From Camellia lanceoleosa (Eukaryota; Streptophyta; Magnoliopsida; Ericales; Theaceae), in assembly GCA_025200525.1 (NCBI GenBank), contig CM045768.1, positions 52,584,925 to 52,648,924 of the forward strand: a DNA stretch of 64,000 nt, written 5' to 3'. A program made the translations under genes and the position numbers. Below, one piece after another: positions 11,251 through 22,545 of the stretch (the stretch's first letter is position 1; each line of letters opens with the position of its first letter). The notes beneath the pieces are model-generated. The model was not told where the DNA came from and made no database searches. It saw nothing but the letters and a program-made list of their open reading frames with translations.

Positions 11251-12360
11251 AGCGAGTCCCTCAGCCTATGTCCGACTGGGAGACTGCGCTTATATTGGGT
11301 GATTGCCAGGTTGACCGCAATCTAGGATCTCGTGAAGGTTTCCGGTCACAGGTTATGCGCCTTCAACGTGTCGCTCGGCTCCATCTTGACAGAGAAGGTG
11401 GTCGACCTCCTTTGGTGTTTTGGTGTTGGTCGTAAGTCGTCACAAAGGCTTGACCTTCTTGCCACCTTGCTTATCCCCTCCGTGACCTCCCGAACCATTT
11501 CAAACCCAACTTCGCCCAAACTTGACGGAAAGACCAGCACATAAGAGCATCATTCCGCCTATGTCGGCCATAACACATCGGAAATGACTTACATGCATGT
11601 CTGGTCGATCTTTCCGTAAAGTAAAAGTGAACTTTGGCTGGTGGAAGCCCTCCGGAAGCGGCGCTGTTTCTATCTCCAAGGAAAAAGGAGTAGCGCTCAG
11701 CCTGGCTAAACCTGTATCTAGAAGGAATGGCGCCGCTTGGCGGGGTGGAGGCATTCCGACCTCCTCACTGGTGTGGACTCCATAGGGTAGCTGGCAGCAA
11801 GCACCTCTGAGCCTCCATGAGCCGTTCCTTCAAAACTGCCCGCAAATCCTCTGTACAGGCGGAGTAGGAGTACCTCGACGTCGTCTCCGGACATGAGGGC
11901 TGTGGAGTCTTGTCTGCTTATTTGGACTTTCTGTAGCACATCGGAATCACCATCTCTGCAACTTCTGGTAATAGAAATGGTCGGAGTGTGCCTCTGACTC
12001 TGGCTGGCTGAATGGCGGGATGGGGTGCGCTCACTGTGGTCACCCACTCCAGCTACACTCTTCCCTTTGACATGCCGCTCCTCCATCTCTGCCGCCATTC
12101 GGGATATGGCGTTTTGGTCTCGCAACTTGTGTTCGAGCGTCTGAGTGTGACTCTCTCCGCCGATGACCGTCTGGACTCATGACGACCATGACTTCTTCCG
12201 CTTATTCGCGCATCTCCCCAACCGTCCTCGGGGCGTCTCAAGTCGCCATTGGAAGGGCGGTGGGATGTTCTTCTCGCCGGTTAAACTCGGGGTGGCTCTG
12301 CGATGGCGCAGCGGAAACTTCGTCGTTGTTTGCCATGGGCGTCGAATGAACTTGGAAGAC
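11250..12360 (-). pseudogene. Element B gag (Retrotrans_gag type), frameshifted
   Basis: Reading the minus strand downstream of the primer site gives MANNDEVSAAPSQSHPEF, then LRDQNAISRMAAEMEERH, then LEIETAPLPEGFHQPKF with HVSHFRCVMADIGG, and finally FSVKMEPSDTLKAHNL. This is the usual order of gag proteins in plant gypsy elements (disordered/coiled N-terminus, then capsid-like domain). The pieces lie in different frames because of several small indels. No zinc knuckle or protease follows. Confidence 0.8.
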
Positions 12361-12379
12361 AAGGTTTTATCTGTCAAGA

Positions 12380-12395
12380 TTCCTGAGCGGCGCCA
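12380..12395 (-). other. Primer binding site of element B
   Basis: On the minus strand ATTGGCGCCG begins a few bases inside the LTR edge at 12400. This is a common primer-site start in plant gypsy elements. It shows that element B is transcribed on the minus strand, consistent with gag. Confidence 0.8.
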
Positions 12396-12399
12396 ATTA

Positions 12400-13118
12400 T
12401 GCGGAAGGAAAAAATTCGGCAACGCACTTCCTTTCTTCCAAGCTCCTCGGTGTCCGATCACTGAAAACCTGGCGGTGAGCTACCCTACGGTGTGTGGAAA
12501 ACACCTCCGACGATCAAGTTAGCACACACCTAGAGAGATAGAGAGAGAGGAGAGTGTTTGAGTGTAAGAAATTCCTTACAAAGTGTTCGTCCCTTCAGTA
12601 TGGGGGCGACTTGCTTATATACCCTGCATACATATCCACTCCTAGTGGCCTCTCAACACGTGGCTCTGCTATCCCATCTGTCGATATCGCCATCTTTGAA
12701 CATCACCTAACCAATGCTGCTTTCGCTCTCTTGGGAGCTCGTGCAAATTAACATCTCGCTATCAACGACCTCACTGCTTTATGCCCAAGCATTCCCCTGG
12801 TTAAGCTCAATGGAGACCGGCTCGGCGTCTCGTGCAGAGCCGAGCTCGGTCATCTCAAACTTGTCTGCGGTGGCCTTCCCGCCGGATAGATACCTCTCGG
12901 TCAACCGTAATGCGGCTGGCGTCGGACATTTCACTCGGCTAACCTCGTCTCTGCGTCGTGGCTTCGGTTGGGCCAAGCGGTGCCTTAACCGAGCACCTTC
13001 TCTGGGCGGGCTAAATCTCCTCGGATCACTGCTTCGCCCAAATCATCGGCAACTCTGTCCGGCCAAAATCTGTCCGATCATTACCACAGCCCAATCCAGC
13101 TCATAAATTTCCCTCACA
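12400..13118 (-). repeat. Element B 5' LTR
   Basis: Counterpart of 8046-8767, with TG at 12400 and CTCACA at the outer edge. It carries the same minus-strand TATATAAG box near 12616-12623 and the same GA-rich leader. The two LTR copies differ by many short indels, so this is not a very recent insertion or the assembled sequence is noisy here. Confidence 0.9.
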
Positions 13119-13320
13119 CATACGAATTCAAACAGATAATAAATCAATTAAACAGATAGAAATGCAATTCAATAGGTTAACTTATTCAATTTCGTTTTCA
13201 GTTTCATTCAGTCTGCCCAGTAGTTCATCCAGTTCACTTATCAGTCATTATCAGCTCAGTTTAGCAATAATCAGTATATAACTCAGTGGTTATACGGTAA
13301 TCAGTACGAGGGTCGTTACA
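13119..13320 (-). repeat. Element A 5' LTR, outer segment
   Basis: Continues the element A LTR after the element B insertion. It matches 1111-1310, starting at 'CATACGAATTCAAAC'. Its outer end reads TGTAACGACC on the minus strand, a canonical TG start, and marks the right edge of element A. Confidence 0.9.
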
Positions 13321-16029
13321 AATCCTAAACGAAATGCAACTAAGACACGCAAACATGCAAGGAGTGATATGCAAAGGTGCAACTAGCATGCACAATGCTA
13401 TGAACTATCAATGGCATACTCAATGCACATGACATAATATGGCATACACAATGCAAGATGGACTTAAACCAATATGAGTGGACCTCAGCCACACTCAAAT
13501 CAATGGCCAAACATGATGAAATGAAGCAATAACACTCATGCAAACATGCCAAAATGCAAGGGACCAAAACTAAGGCACCAAGTGCAACTCTATCAAGGCA
13601 TGGCAAGCATGTAATATAGCATACAACAACACATTTTCGAGCTCTGAAATGACATATGAAAGGGCCTCGAATCATGCAAACACCTCACACAATGCATGCT
13701 AAGTGGCCCAAATATCGAAACTAATGAAGTGGATTACACTAGAGGTATGCAAAGCGATGCTCAAATGACCAAACCACCCCCAAACAGTCCCTATGCAGAC
13801 CAAAACAGTAGCAAATATGGACTAAAATGGTGGCTCAAAAGGCATGGAAATGAAGCTCATGCAATGGTCCGAAAATGAGACAAACAAGCACAACTCTCAA
13901 ATGCACTTAAGGAGTGGAAAACATGGGAACATGGCACAAGTATGAGGTCTGAAATAACATGCACAATGATGCCAAGACATGCAAACACCTCTATTCAAGC
14001 ATGCAAGAGGCTACAAAACTCAAGGCTAGGCATGGATATTGAACTACAACCATGTATAGCATGCATCATTCGACCATGAGGCACAAAAATAGAGCTAAAG
14101 AAGTCCAAAACATGCACAAAATTAGGTTAAAGCATGGCCAAAAAGTGCTAGAATCAAGAGCCAAAACAACATGTAATATAAGCTAGTGAAGAGGGTTTAC
14201 ACTACAAGTATATTAAGCATTCAAGAGGCCACTAAACCAGCAAAAGTTAGAGGTATGACATGCCAAATAAAGCCCAAAAACTCACTGAAACATGGTCTAT
14301 GCATGCAAGAATGAGATGCTCCTTTGATAGGCCATGAAGAGGGTTGTTCTACACATACAAGATGGACACCTAATATGACAAAAAAAACCTTTGGACAGAG
14401 GTTATGAAGGTCCTAAAACTCACTGAAAAGGGCCTTAAATGAGGCTAGGAATCATACAAGTATAGGCTCCTTTGTTAGGCCAAATATGCTAGAAAATAAG
14501 ACAAGGGGTGAGAGGGTCACCCCTCTCTGATTTTGGCTCTCAAAAACATATAATAACCACTGAAAATCCATTGGATTTCAGTGGTCAAAAACAACAAATC
14601 TTAACACCAAGGCCCTAATGCATGGCTCAAAACAAGGTGAAATGAAGCATGCAAGAGGGTATATGACCCCCAACAGTAAGATCATCTTAAACTAATATGT
14701 TAAGGACCTCAAAAAAAGACTATTTTCAGTGTATGAAAATCCCAAATATTCTTGCAAATATAGCTAAAAGATGAAGCAAAACAATGCTTAAAAGAGGAAA
14801 GAAGTGTTACCCTTGAAGCCAAGAACTCCAGCAACCACGGACCAAAAATGCAAACCTTCAACCTCTGAAAATGGCCTCCAAGATGCTTAGAGTGATGGTG
14901 GAGGGGTTAGGATAGGAGGTGGTATGCAATGGGCCAAGAATAAGGGACTTTGGAGCTTGAAATAGAGAGATAGAGAGGGGTGTATGTAAATTCCTTAACC
15001 AAATTTTTTTGAACCTTTGCTAATGAGGGAGAGGGTCTCTCTTATAGAGGAACAAAGGTCCAAACTTCCTCAAGAAGCTAGTGCAAAGGTCCAAGCTTCT
15101 TGAGGAAGCCAGAGCAAAAAGGATCAAGCTTCTTGAGGAAGCTAGAGCCAAAGGGTCAAGCTTCTTTAAGAAGCTAAAAAGGGTTCAAGCTTCTTTTGAA
15201 AGCTTAGAGCAAAGGGCCAAGCTTCTTTAAGAAGCCAAAACAAGGTTGTCAATCCTCCATAATGGAGGATGCAGTCTGTGCCTTTCAACTGGCACACACT
15301 CACAGAGACAGGCGAGGAAGCCGGTTGACTGGGTGGTGGCCGAGTCAAAAAAGGGTCGTGGTTTGCAACTTAAATGGTGGTCTCCCAATTGAATGCAAGC
15401 AAGTGGTATGGAGGGAAACCCACAAATATGGCTCAAAAATTAAGGAGACCAGCTTCCTGACAAGAAAACTGGCCGGTGGGAGAAAAGGTGGTCTCCCACC
15501 CTTGTACCACCTTCCAAACAAATAAAATAGGGTCCATGCCAAAAATGAATCAAGACGGATGCAAAATGAGGGTTCGGGGCCAAACGCATGTGGGTGCCCG
15601 AAAATCGATCAAGCATCGAAGGTGGCATGCGACCGCGAAGGTGGTCTCTTGGGCCACAGTGTACCTCTAGAGAGAGGAAACAAAGTATGTGCCAAAAATC
15701 GGAGCAAACGGAGAAAGTTAAGCGGTCGGCCGAGGCGCCGCGACGGCTCAAAATCGAGCCCTGCCTCCAACGGGAATAGTGGTCTTATGACCACGAAAAG
15801 TAGCCTACGGCCACTGAGAGATGGTCTACGAGACCTCTCCCTCCCTTCAGGAAGAGAAAATAGAACCTGGTTCGCAAACCGAGGCAAAACACAAAAGAGT
15901 CCTGAAGTCCGGAGGCAAGGCTCTCAGCCAAGACTCGGTAACCTCAGAACGAGCACAACATGCGCAATCACCGAGCGCTCAATCGATGACGTCTGAGTAT
16001 TAAAGTCGGTCAAAAATGGGGTGCCTACA
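13321..16029 (-). mobile_element. Tat/Ogre-like LTR fragment, probable insertion target of element A
   Basis: On the minus strand the right edge at 16029 starts TGTAGGCACCCCATTTTTGA, a start I associate with large plant Tat/Ogre-type LTRs. A TATA-like box (TCTATAAGAG, minus) lies near 15038-15047, and an ATGC-rich U5-like region extends to 13321. No coding domain is recognisable. The other side and any internal region would lie left of the window if element A inserted into this LTR. The family is inferred from the edge motif only. Confidence 0.55.
15061..15242. repeat. Tandem palindromic repeats in the LTR-like fragment
   Basis: About six copies of a 30-40 bp unit centred on AAGCTTCTT(GA/TA)(G/A)GAAGC, each an inverted repeat. 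They sit just upstream (minus orientation) of the TATA-like box at about 15040, where U3 enhancer repeats are expected. Confidence 0.85.
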
Positions 16030-16268
16030 CTAAATCCAAAAATATATATATTTTGTACATGTGTCTTCACTCACAAATGCCATATTCCCTCCTAATTAAC
16101 TCACAAATTTGTTTTGATAACTATCTTATTATTATTATTACTTTTATATTGATTTATTTAACTTTTGGTATCATGTTGGTCCAATTCTTCAAATGCTTCT
16201 ATACTATTTATTTATTTATTTATTATTTTAATAATGTATATCACATACAACCATAATTATAAATATTT
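16030..16268. other. AT-rich spacer
   Basis: Very AT-rich with TATTTATTT-type runs. No gene or repeat structure was recognised. It may contain the 5' part of the following gene, but no exon is readable. Confidence 0.6.
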
Positions 16269-17389
16269 ATGTGGTATTTAATTAAATATTCAGTGTGTCA
16301 CACTAGGTCTGTATTTTTTATTTTTTTTGGAGCCTTGAAAAAACATGTTGCTGCTGGTTGTTTGTTATTAATGGATACTACTGGTTGTTTGTTGTTAGTG
16401 GATACTGCTCGAATTTCAGCATTGGTGTCCATTGTCAATGAAGGAATGAAAGTTGACAATGCTTTTAAGGCGGGTTATCTTGCGAGACTAGAAACTAAAT
16501 TGGTGGATATCTTACCTGGGACAGACTTACGCGGCTCTCCCCATATTGAATCAAAAATTAAAATATGGAAAAAACACTATAATTATGTGTCTGGTATGCT
16601 TGCTACTAGTGGGTTTAGATGGAATGACATCGAAAAAAGAATCGTTGTGGAGAGTAATAGTGTATGGGCGGCATATGTTCGGGTAAAGTTACCATGATGT
16701 AGATACCTTCTTTTTTTTTTTAATTGCTACATGTTTATGTAACTACTTTTGAAATACACTTTCCTATATTAATTGGGATTACTTGGTCATTGCAGAGGGA
16801 CAATGATGCAAAACACTTGAGGAACAAAACTTTTCCATATTTCGATGAATGGATTCAAATATTTGGCAAGGACTTAGCTATAGAGGAGCTTGCTGAAGGG
16901 CTTGCTAATGCAGTTGAGGATATGAATACTGAGGAAGATGTGTTGCTGCATGGCCTTGTAGAAAATGACACTTTTCTTGAACAAATGGGAGTAAATAGTC
17001 ACATTGGTAAAGGAATGGATTGTTCAAACTCAGCAACTCAGCGGGCTTTTGAGAGCTCTGCCAAAAAGAAAGACAATAAAAGATCTAGATCCGATGATGA
17101 TGTAGTTGAAGAGCTCACTATGTTTGTTGACAAATCGGTGGATGTCATGGGTAGAACCAATGAGAAGCTGGAATTCATTGGAAAAATGATGGGGTATTCA
17201 CATGATGTCACATCAAAACGGGCATCATTAAATGATGAACTTACAAAGTTGCCAATTACCGTAGATGAAAGGTTAGATGCTTGCAAAATCATATCCCATG
17301 ATGTCCAAAAACTTGACATGTTATTCAGCTTGACACATGATGATAGACTGAGGTGGGTAATGAGGTTGCTAAGTAGAAATGCTCCATAA
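16269..17389 (+). CDS. Myb/SANT-like domain protein, N-terminus missing or unclear (join 16269..16682, 16796..17389)
   Basis: Two exons are joined at GT (16683) and AG (16794-16795) in phase 0, giving a frame through the ...WAAYVR|RDNDAKHLRNK junction. Exon 1 has NAFKAGYLARLETKLVDILP, IWKKHYNYVSGML and GFRWNDIEKRIV; exon 2 has FPYFDEWIQIFGKD and ends LRWVMRLLSRNAP. This is the plant Myb/SANT-like family (Myb_DNA-bind_3, At2g29880-like), which is related to the DNA-binding partner of PIF/Harbinger transposases. The usual N-terminal Trp-containing helix is absent; the first in-frame codons lie in a 30-bp repeat (16350-16410), so the true start may be lost. The upstream end is flanked by retrotransposon DNA. 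Likely nuclear DNA-binding; possibly a pseudogene. Confidence 0.65.
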
Positions 17390-18266
17390 CACACTTGTGG
17401 CATGTGATGAGAATATTTGGTTTTTGAGTTATGCTCCATAGACTTATTTGTTGCTTTTTCTCTTCGTCAAGCACCGTATTTTGTGGGTTGAATTCTTATA
17501 TCATGATTTGGTGCCTCTTATTCATCTAGTCATAGGATACTGTTGTTTTTATTGTTGAAAGCTGCTAGTTGTAGGAACAAATATTTGTACCTGCTGACAT
17601 CTTTATGAACATATACCACTTTGATGTTGATTGTTATTTTTATTTTGGTTGTTATGTTCTTTTTTGTTTGGATCATGGTGTTGGTCCTGTTATTTAGATG
17701 ATTAGTAATTGGTGTGTTATGTGGATTTGCTGGTGTGATGAGGAAGTACTGTTATTTAGATGATTAGTAATTTGTGTGTTATGTGGATTTGCTGGTGTGA
17801 TGAGGAAGTACTGGTGTGTTGTGTATTGTTACTGGTGTTGCGTGATGTTACTGGTATGTTGCTCTTAATCTGTGGATGTGAAGGTTTTTTGTCAAAATCT
17901 CTTCAACTTTTGTTTTTTGTTCTTTTGGTTTTTGAGTGTGTGCTCCGTACTCTTTTTCTTTGTTGATGTATTTATACTTTGTTCATTCTATTTATTAATA
18001 AAGTTTTTTTTTCTAATAAAAAAATAAATAAATTGTGTTGGATAAAAATTAGAAGGGAACTGGTCTTATTTATATTGAAAGAATGTGACCATTAAAAAAT
18101 ATAACTATTGAAAAAATGTTTGTTTCAAACATTGAAAAAATTAAACAATTAATTATGGTCCACTAATCAATTATAAATAAAGATTAAATTTAAAGACAGA
18201 TTTAATATTGCTATTACTTAATAAACAATTGAAAATGGGTAAAATAGTCTTTTGCTCATTTATCCT
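17390..18266. other. 3' flank of the Myb/SANT-like gene with a 62-bp tandem duplication
   Basis: T/G-rich sequence. The segment from 17689 is repeated from 17751 (period 62 bp, starting GTTATTTAGATG). After about 18000 the DNA is AT-rich up to element C. No coding segment is seen. Confidence 0.75.
18262..18266. repeat. Target-site duplication of element C, left copy (ATCCT)
   Basis: ATCCT immediately precedes the TG of the left LTR and is repeated at 25419-25423 directly after the right LTR. A 5-bp duplication is the normal footprint of LTR-retrotransposon integration. Confidence 0.93.
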
Positions 18267-19466
18267 TGTAAGAGGGGTTAACTCGAGCCCACTAATTAAT
18301 TGGGCCTAATCGAAGCCTAATCGGAAAGCCTAAAAATTGGTGAGCTTGGAGAAATTATTGCCAAATGGGCCAAGTGAATTCTATTGAACGGGCCCATAAC
18401 AAAGTCAACAAATTGGGCCGAGGAAGACCCATCAAGCAGATATCTCTAAAGAGAGTCCAACAAACCCATCTAAGAAGGCCCAGATCATACGGGCGTTCCA
18501 GAAGGTTAACCATTGCTTTCAGAAGAGATGAAACCCTCGGAGGAGATCCATTCTTCGAGGTATTGGCTTAGTCTTAAAAGGGTTCAGAACCACGAATCTA
18601 GAGGTCTATTTGAGCTCGGACTCGAAAGGGCTCGAATCTATGAACTTAGAGATCTGGAGCGCTTGGCTTCAAACGGATTCGAACACAATCTAGAAGCCGC
18701 TCCATTAATGAGTCCCAGAAAACTTGCGGGCTCGGAGCTTTCCGGGATCTACGCACCAAAACCATGGACGTAATGGAGTCCGAACAAAGGACCCGATCCC
18801 GAGGACAGTGAGTGGAGATAAATTCACTCTTTGGTTAAACTAGCCTATACCCGGGTTGAGGTGGTACGATCTAGGGGGTCCTTGAGACTTGGCAATATTT
18901 GCGACAGGGCGTTCTCTTGAACTACCCCTGACCCTTTTGTGGTAGGAGGTCCTCTTGGACTACCTCTGATCCTCTGGGATGATTAGGGATCATTGGTTAG
19001 GTGTGGCTAAAAAGAAGGGTTCGCCGAGAGGTTGATCTCCTCTTCGGGGTTTTCCTCATCCTCAAAGAGGTCACCTCCTCGAACAAGGTAGTTAGAGGAA
19101 ATATTCCCCATGTGCCTTGCACATAGGCTCCATCCTACATCATGAGGTGCCTATAAATAGCACTCATCTATAGCTTTACAAGGGATGGATTTTGGAGAGA
19201 CAACCCTTAGGAAAAAACTAATTTCCCTTCTCCATTATCTACCTTGAGAGTGAAAGTGGGTGATCCATGGGAGAGCCTTACCATTATTCTCTCTCTAATT
19301 ACTTTGCCTTTTTTGTCACCCAATCTCTCATCTCCATCATCTCTTTGCTATTGTGTTCCTAGTTGTGACTGTTGAAAAATCTAAGCCTCTCATAATTTCT
19401 AGAGAATTCAAGTTTTCTTCAAAGATCTTCGAATTTTTTGACAACGTTCTTGGACCCTCTTATACA
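18267..19466 (+). repeat. Element C 5' LTR
   Basis: Matches 24220-25418 end to end. It contains a TATA box CTATAAATAG at 19151-19160, the likely element promoter, and CT-rich leader sequence afterwards. It ends TATACA directly before the primer site. Confidence 0.95.
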
Positions 19467-19485
19467 TTTGGCGACTTCACTAGGA
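19467..19485 (+). other. Primer binding site of element C
   Basis: TTTGGCGACTTCACTAGG follows the LTR end without a gap. TTGGCGACT-type sites are common in plant Ty3/gypsy elements; the exact tRNA cannot be proved here. Confidence 0.8.
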
Positions 19486-19498
19486 AGACAGATTGGTT

Positions 19499-21385
19499 AA
19501 TGGTCTTAACAAGATCCAGAATCTACACAACTCCGGTGAAGATAATGAGAGGAGAAGAAGTTCATCAACAAGGCTCTTCCAATGGTGATGATGAGAGGAC
19601 TCAAGTTCAAGACTCGCCTTTCATCCTTGAAGCCATTCAAGAACTCCAACACACTCAACAAGAGATTCTCATCACCTCTCAAAATCTCACCCACACCATG
19701 TTGGTGATGGGTTCGCATTTCGTACCACCGACAACAAATGGAGGTCAAGTTGATGCCGACAAGCATCAACAACTTCATGGTGATGTTGGGAATGGTCAAA
19801 ATCATCAAGACCCATCCCAAATTCTCCTTGAAATTGCTCAAAATGGTGTGCAAAATCAAGTGCTGAGAGGAACAAGTCATGGCCCATGGAGTGCAAAATC
19901 ACGCAACCGAAGGATCGGGCCATAGTCCATCGGTGGTTGGAGGAGTCTCCGACGCGATGAATGGTGTTCCAGCGGTGGTGGAAGTTCAAGGAAGGCCCAC
20001 AGAAATTTCTCTACCAAATGGTGCTCTACCCATGCCTAATTTTGTTCCACAAATTGTAAATTCTACTCATGTACCGAGCGGGTCTCCTTTGTTTCCAACA
20101 CCAAGTTTGTAAGTCCAACCGGGTATAGCCGCAGCATGCAATAAACTTTATGGGACCCAATTCAATGTCCTATCATTAAATTGTTTGTCCATAAGTGCTG
20201 ATGGCCAATATCGTCATGTGTCTTCACCGATGGTGAATTTTCAACACCCAAATGGCCAAGTTGCTCCAAGCTCTGTCTTCAAGTCTATAAGCTAAGTTCC
20301 AGGAATACCACCATCAAGTTCTCTTCCTCAACAATTTCTCACTCTCACCGATGTACAAGCCATGTTCGATCTCGAACGGGGCAAGAAGACTTTACCCTCT
20401 TTGCCCGATCCGGATGTCAAGCCACTATACCCTATCGAGATGTTGAGTTATCCATACCCAGAGGGGTACACGGTGCCAAAGTTCATCAAATTCGATGGTA
20501 AGCATGGAAATGCTCAAGAACATGTTGTTTAGTTCATCGAGACTTTAGGGATTCATGGTTCAACATGTCCTCCGACTGAGAAAGTTCTCAAAGTCCCTCA
20601 TCGACTGAGCATATAGTTGGTACGTTAACTTGGTCCCAAACTCTATCCGAAGTTGGGAGGAGATGGTCAATAAATTCCACACCAAATTTTTTCAAGTGGC
20701 CAAGAAAGTGACCACACTTATCTTGTGTAAGGAAAAACAATGAGAGGGTGAAGACATTCTCGAATATATAAAGAGGTTCCAAGACAAAGCCATGGACTGT
20801 CATGAGGTTGTAAAGGAAAGCTACTTGGTCCAAATCTGTGTTGAAGGGGTATTGAACGGGTACAAGATGCTTCTTATTAATCATAAGTTACCCACCTTTT
20901 CGGCACTAATTAAAGCATCTCGGAGCATTAACGTACCTCAATCTTAGGAGATCGGGTTTGAAACTAGTTATAAAACCAGCTTCAAGTCATCCCAAGGACC
21001 TTCTGTTACTGCAGTTTCCACTTCTTCTACCCGAAAGTTGTAGGGAGAGGAATTCAGAGGTCAGAAAAGGAAAAACTATGAAGATGACACTCTTTTTCTG
21101 TGTAGTGTTGAGGGGGTGAAGGCCTTAGTTAAAGAATGGATGGCAGACAGGGAATTGAAGTTGCCTCGTGTCAAAGTGCTTTTGTTGAAAAAGGACCGCA
21201 AAAGCCTTAATTATTGTGTTTTCTACCAATCACTAGGACATCCTACAGAAATGTGTCAAACACTTAAGAAGATCTTTAGAAATAAAGTCGAAACAGATGA
21301 GCTAGAGTTCAAAGAACAAGGGCCTCAAGATATCTTAGAGGACGTGGCTATAATGGTATATGACGGCCACAACCTAAGCAGCTGA
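19499..21385 (+). pseudogene. Element C gag, frameshifted, with HPTEMC knuckle-like end
   Basis: The reading starts MVLTRSRIYTTPVKIMRGEE, followed by a Gln-rich segment with EAIQELQHTQQEIL. Around 20340-20540 the capsid-like motifs PLYPIEMLSYPYPEGY and VPKFIKFDGKHGNAQEH appear, and 21116-21385 has LNYCVFYQSLGHPTEMCQTL, a C...H...C knuckle typical of gypsy gag proteins. Stops and frame changes lie between these parts (about 20100-21100). It would have formed the particle that packages element RNA. Confidence 0.85.
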
Positions 21386-21689
21386 TGAAAGTTTTCCAAA
21401 TGACCTTGCAACTCTAGGGGCAAATGTCAACATTTCGTAAAAGAAGTCTATCTATGACATTTACAATTTGTATTTACTGCATTGTCCAAGAAGTTTTATC
21501 TTTCTTTCTTATGTCATGAAGAAATTTATTTTCTTCACATTGTGTATCTTTATTAGAAATTTATTTTCTCCATATTGTGTATCTTCATTATGTTATGTTG
21601 CTTGAGATAGTTTTCAATTTTTTTGTTGCCCTTTGAAGAAGAAGGAGTAGTAAACTCAGTTGCCAGCTAGAAAGCCAGGAAGGATTTTT
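21386..21689. other. Element C interior between gag and array
   Basis: T-rich non-coding sequence. It contains a short near-repeat (AGAAATTTATTTTCT forms near 21525 and 21555). No domain seen. Confidence 0.6.
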
Positions 21690-22545
21690 CTTGCCAAAAA
21701 AAGGAGTGTGCTTCCACCCAGACTTCCGAAGGACAGCCCTTGCTTCCTTTTGGATTTCCGAGGGACAACCTTTGTTTCCATCAATGCGAACTTCAAGGAT
21801 CTTTCTTGTTGAAGTAGAGTGTGTGCTCCCACTTAGACTTTCGAAGAACAGACCTCACTTCCATCAGTGCGAGGATCTTTTTTATTGAAGTAGAGCGTGT
21901 GCTCCCATTAAACTTCCGAAGAACAGCCCTCGAGATTCGGTTGCCCGTCAGAATGGATCTTTCTTGCCGAAGTAGGGTGTATGCTACTATTTGGACACTT
22001 GAAGGATAGCCTTGCTCCCATTCAGACTTCCGAAAAACAACCCTTACTTTCATTAGTGCAAGCTTCGAAGGTCTTTCTTGTTAAAGTAGAATGTGTGTTC
22101 TCACTCAAACTTCTGAAGAATAGCCCTTGCTTCCATCAGTGCAAGCTTCGAGGGTGTTTCTTGTTGAAACTGAGTGTGTGTTCCCATTCGGACTTCTGAA
22201 GAATAGCCCTTGCTTCCATCAGTGCAAGCTTTGAGGATCTTTCTTGCCGAAGTAGAGTGTACTCTTACTCAGACTTTCAAGGGACAACCTTTGCTTCTAT
22301 TGGTTACCGAAGAAGAAAGTGTACATCCACTCGGACTTCTGAGGGACAGCTTTACATCCACTTGGACTTCCGAGGAACAATCCTTACTTCCATTAGTACG
22401 AGCTTGGTAGACTCAGTTGCCTGCCAGAAATGATCTTTCTTGCCGAAGTAGGGTGTATGCTACTTTTGGACTCCTGAGGGATAGTTTTGTTTCCGTTCAG
22501 ACTTTCGAGGGACAGTCCTTGCTCTCATTAGTGTGGGTTCTGAGG
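21690..22545. repeat. Degenerate tandem array of element C
   Basis: About nine or ten diverged units of roughly 70-105 bp built from 'TTCTTGCCGAAGTAGAGTGT', 'ACTTCCGAAGGACAGCCC' and 'TTGCTTCCATCAGTGCGAG'. CTTCCGAAG is a short inverted repeat in most units. It lies between gag and the 3' LTR. Confidence 0.88.

Larger units (their letters stand above)
8046..13118 (-). mobile_element. Element B: gag-only non-autonomous LTR retrotransposon nested in element A LTR
   Basis: Seen: LTRs of nearly equal length at 8046-8767 (722 bp) and 12400-13118 (719 bp). A TGGCGCCG-type primer site lies at about 12388-12395 (minus), then a decayed gag, then two tandem-repeat arrays. No reverse transcriptase, RNase H or integrase motif is visible in the 3.6-kb interior. 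The uninterrupted target is visible at 1105-1115 in the sister LTR. Edge bases do not give a clean target-site duplication (CAT plus a few ambiguous bases). It would depend on proteins from an autonomous relative. Confidence 0.88.
1..13320 (-). mobile_element. Element A: Ty3/gypsy chromovirus-like LTR retrotransposon, degenerate, 3' end outside window
   Basis: Seen: long direct repeats at 1-1310 and 5864-8042 plus 13119-13320 bracket a 4.55-kb internal region read on the minus strand. A perfect initiator-Met-type primer site lies at 5848-5860 and a purine tract at 1311-1320. Internal order on the minus strand is gag, zinc knuckle, protease, reverse transcriptase, RNase H, integrase, chromo-like tail, which is the Ty3/gypsy order. 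The C-terminal tail resembles Tekay/Del chromoviruses. All coding parts carry frameshifts or stops, so the copy is dead. The left LTR continues beyond the window. The 5' LTR is interrupted by element B. Confidence 0.9.

Noticed and set aside
13340..13675. Minus-strand 111-codon Cys/His-rich frame
   Set aside because: Arises from ATGC-rich LTR sequence; Cys spacing fits no zinc-binding family.
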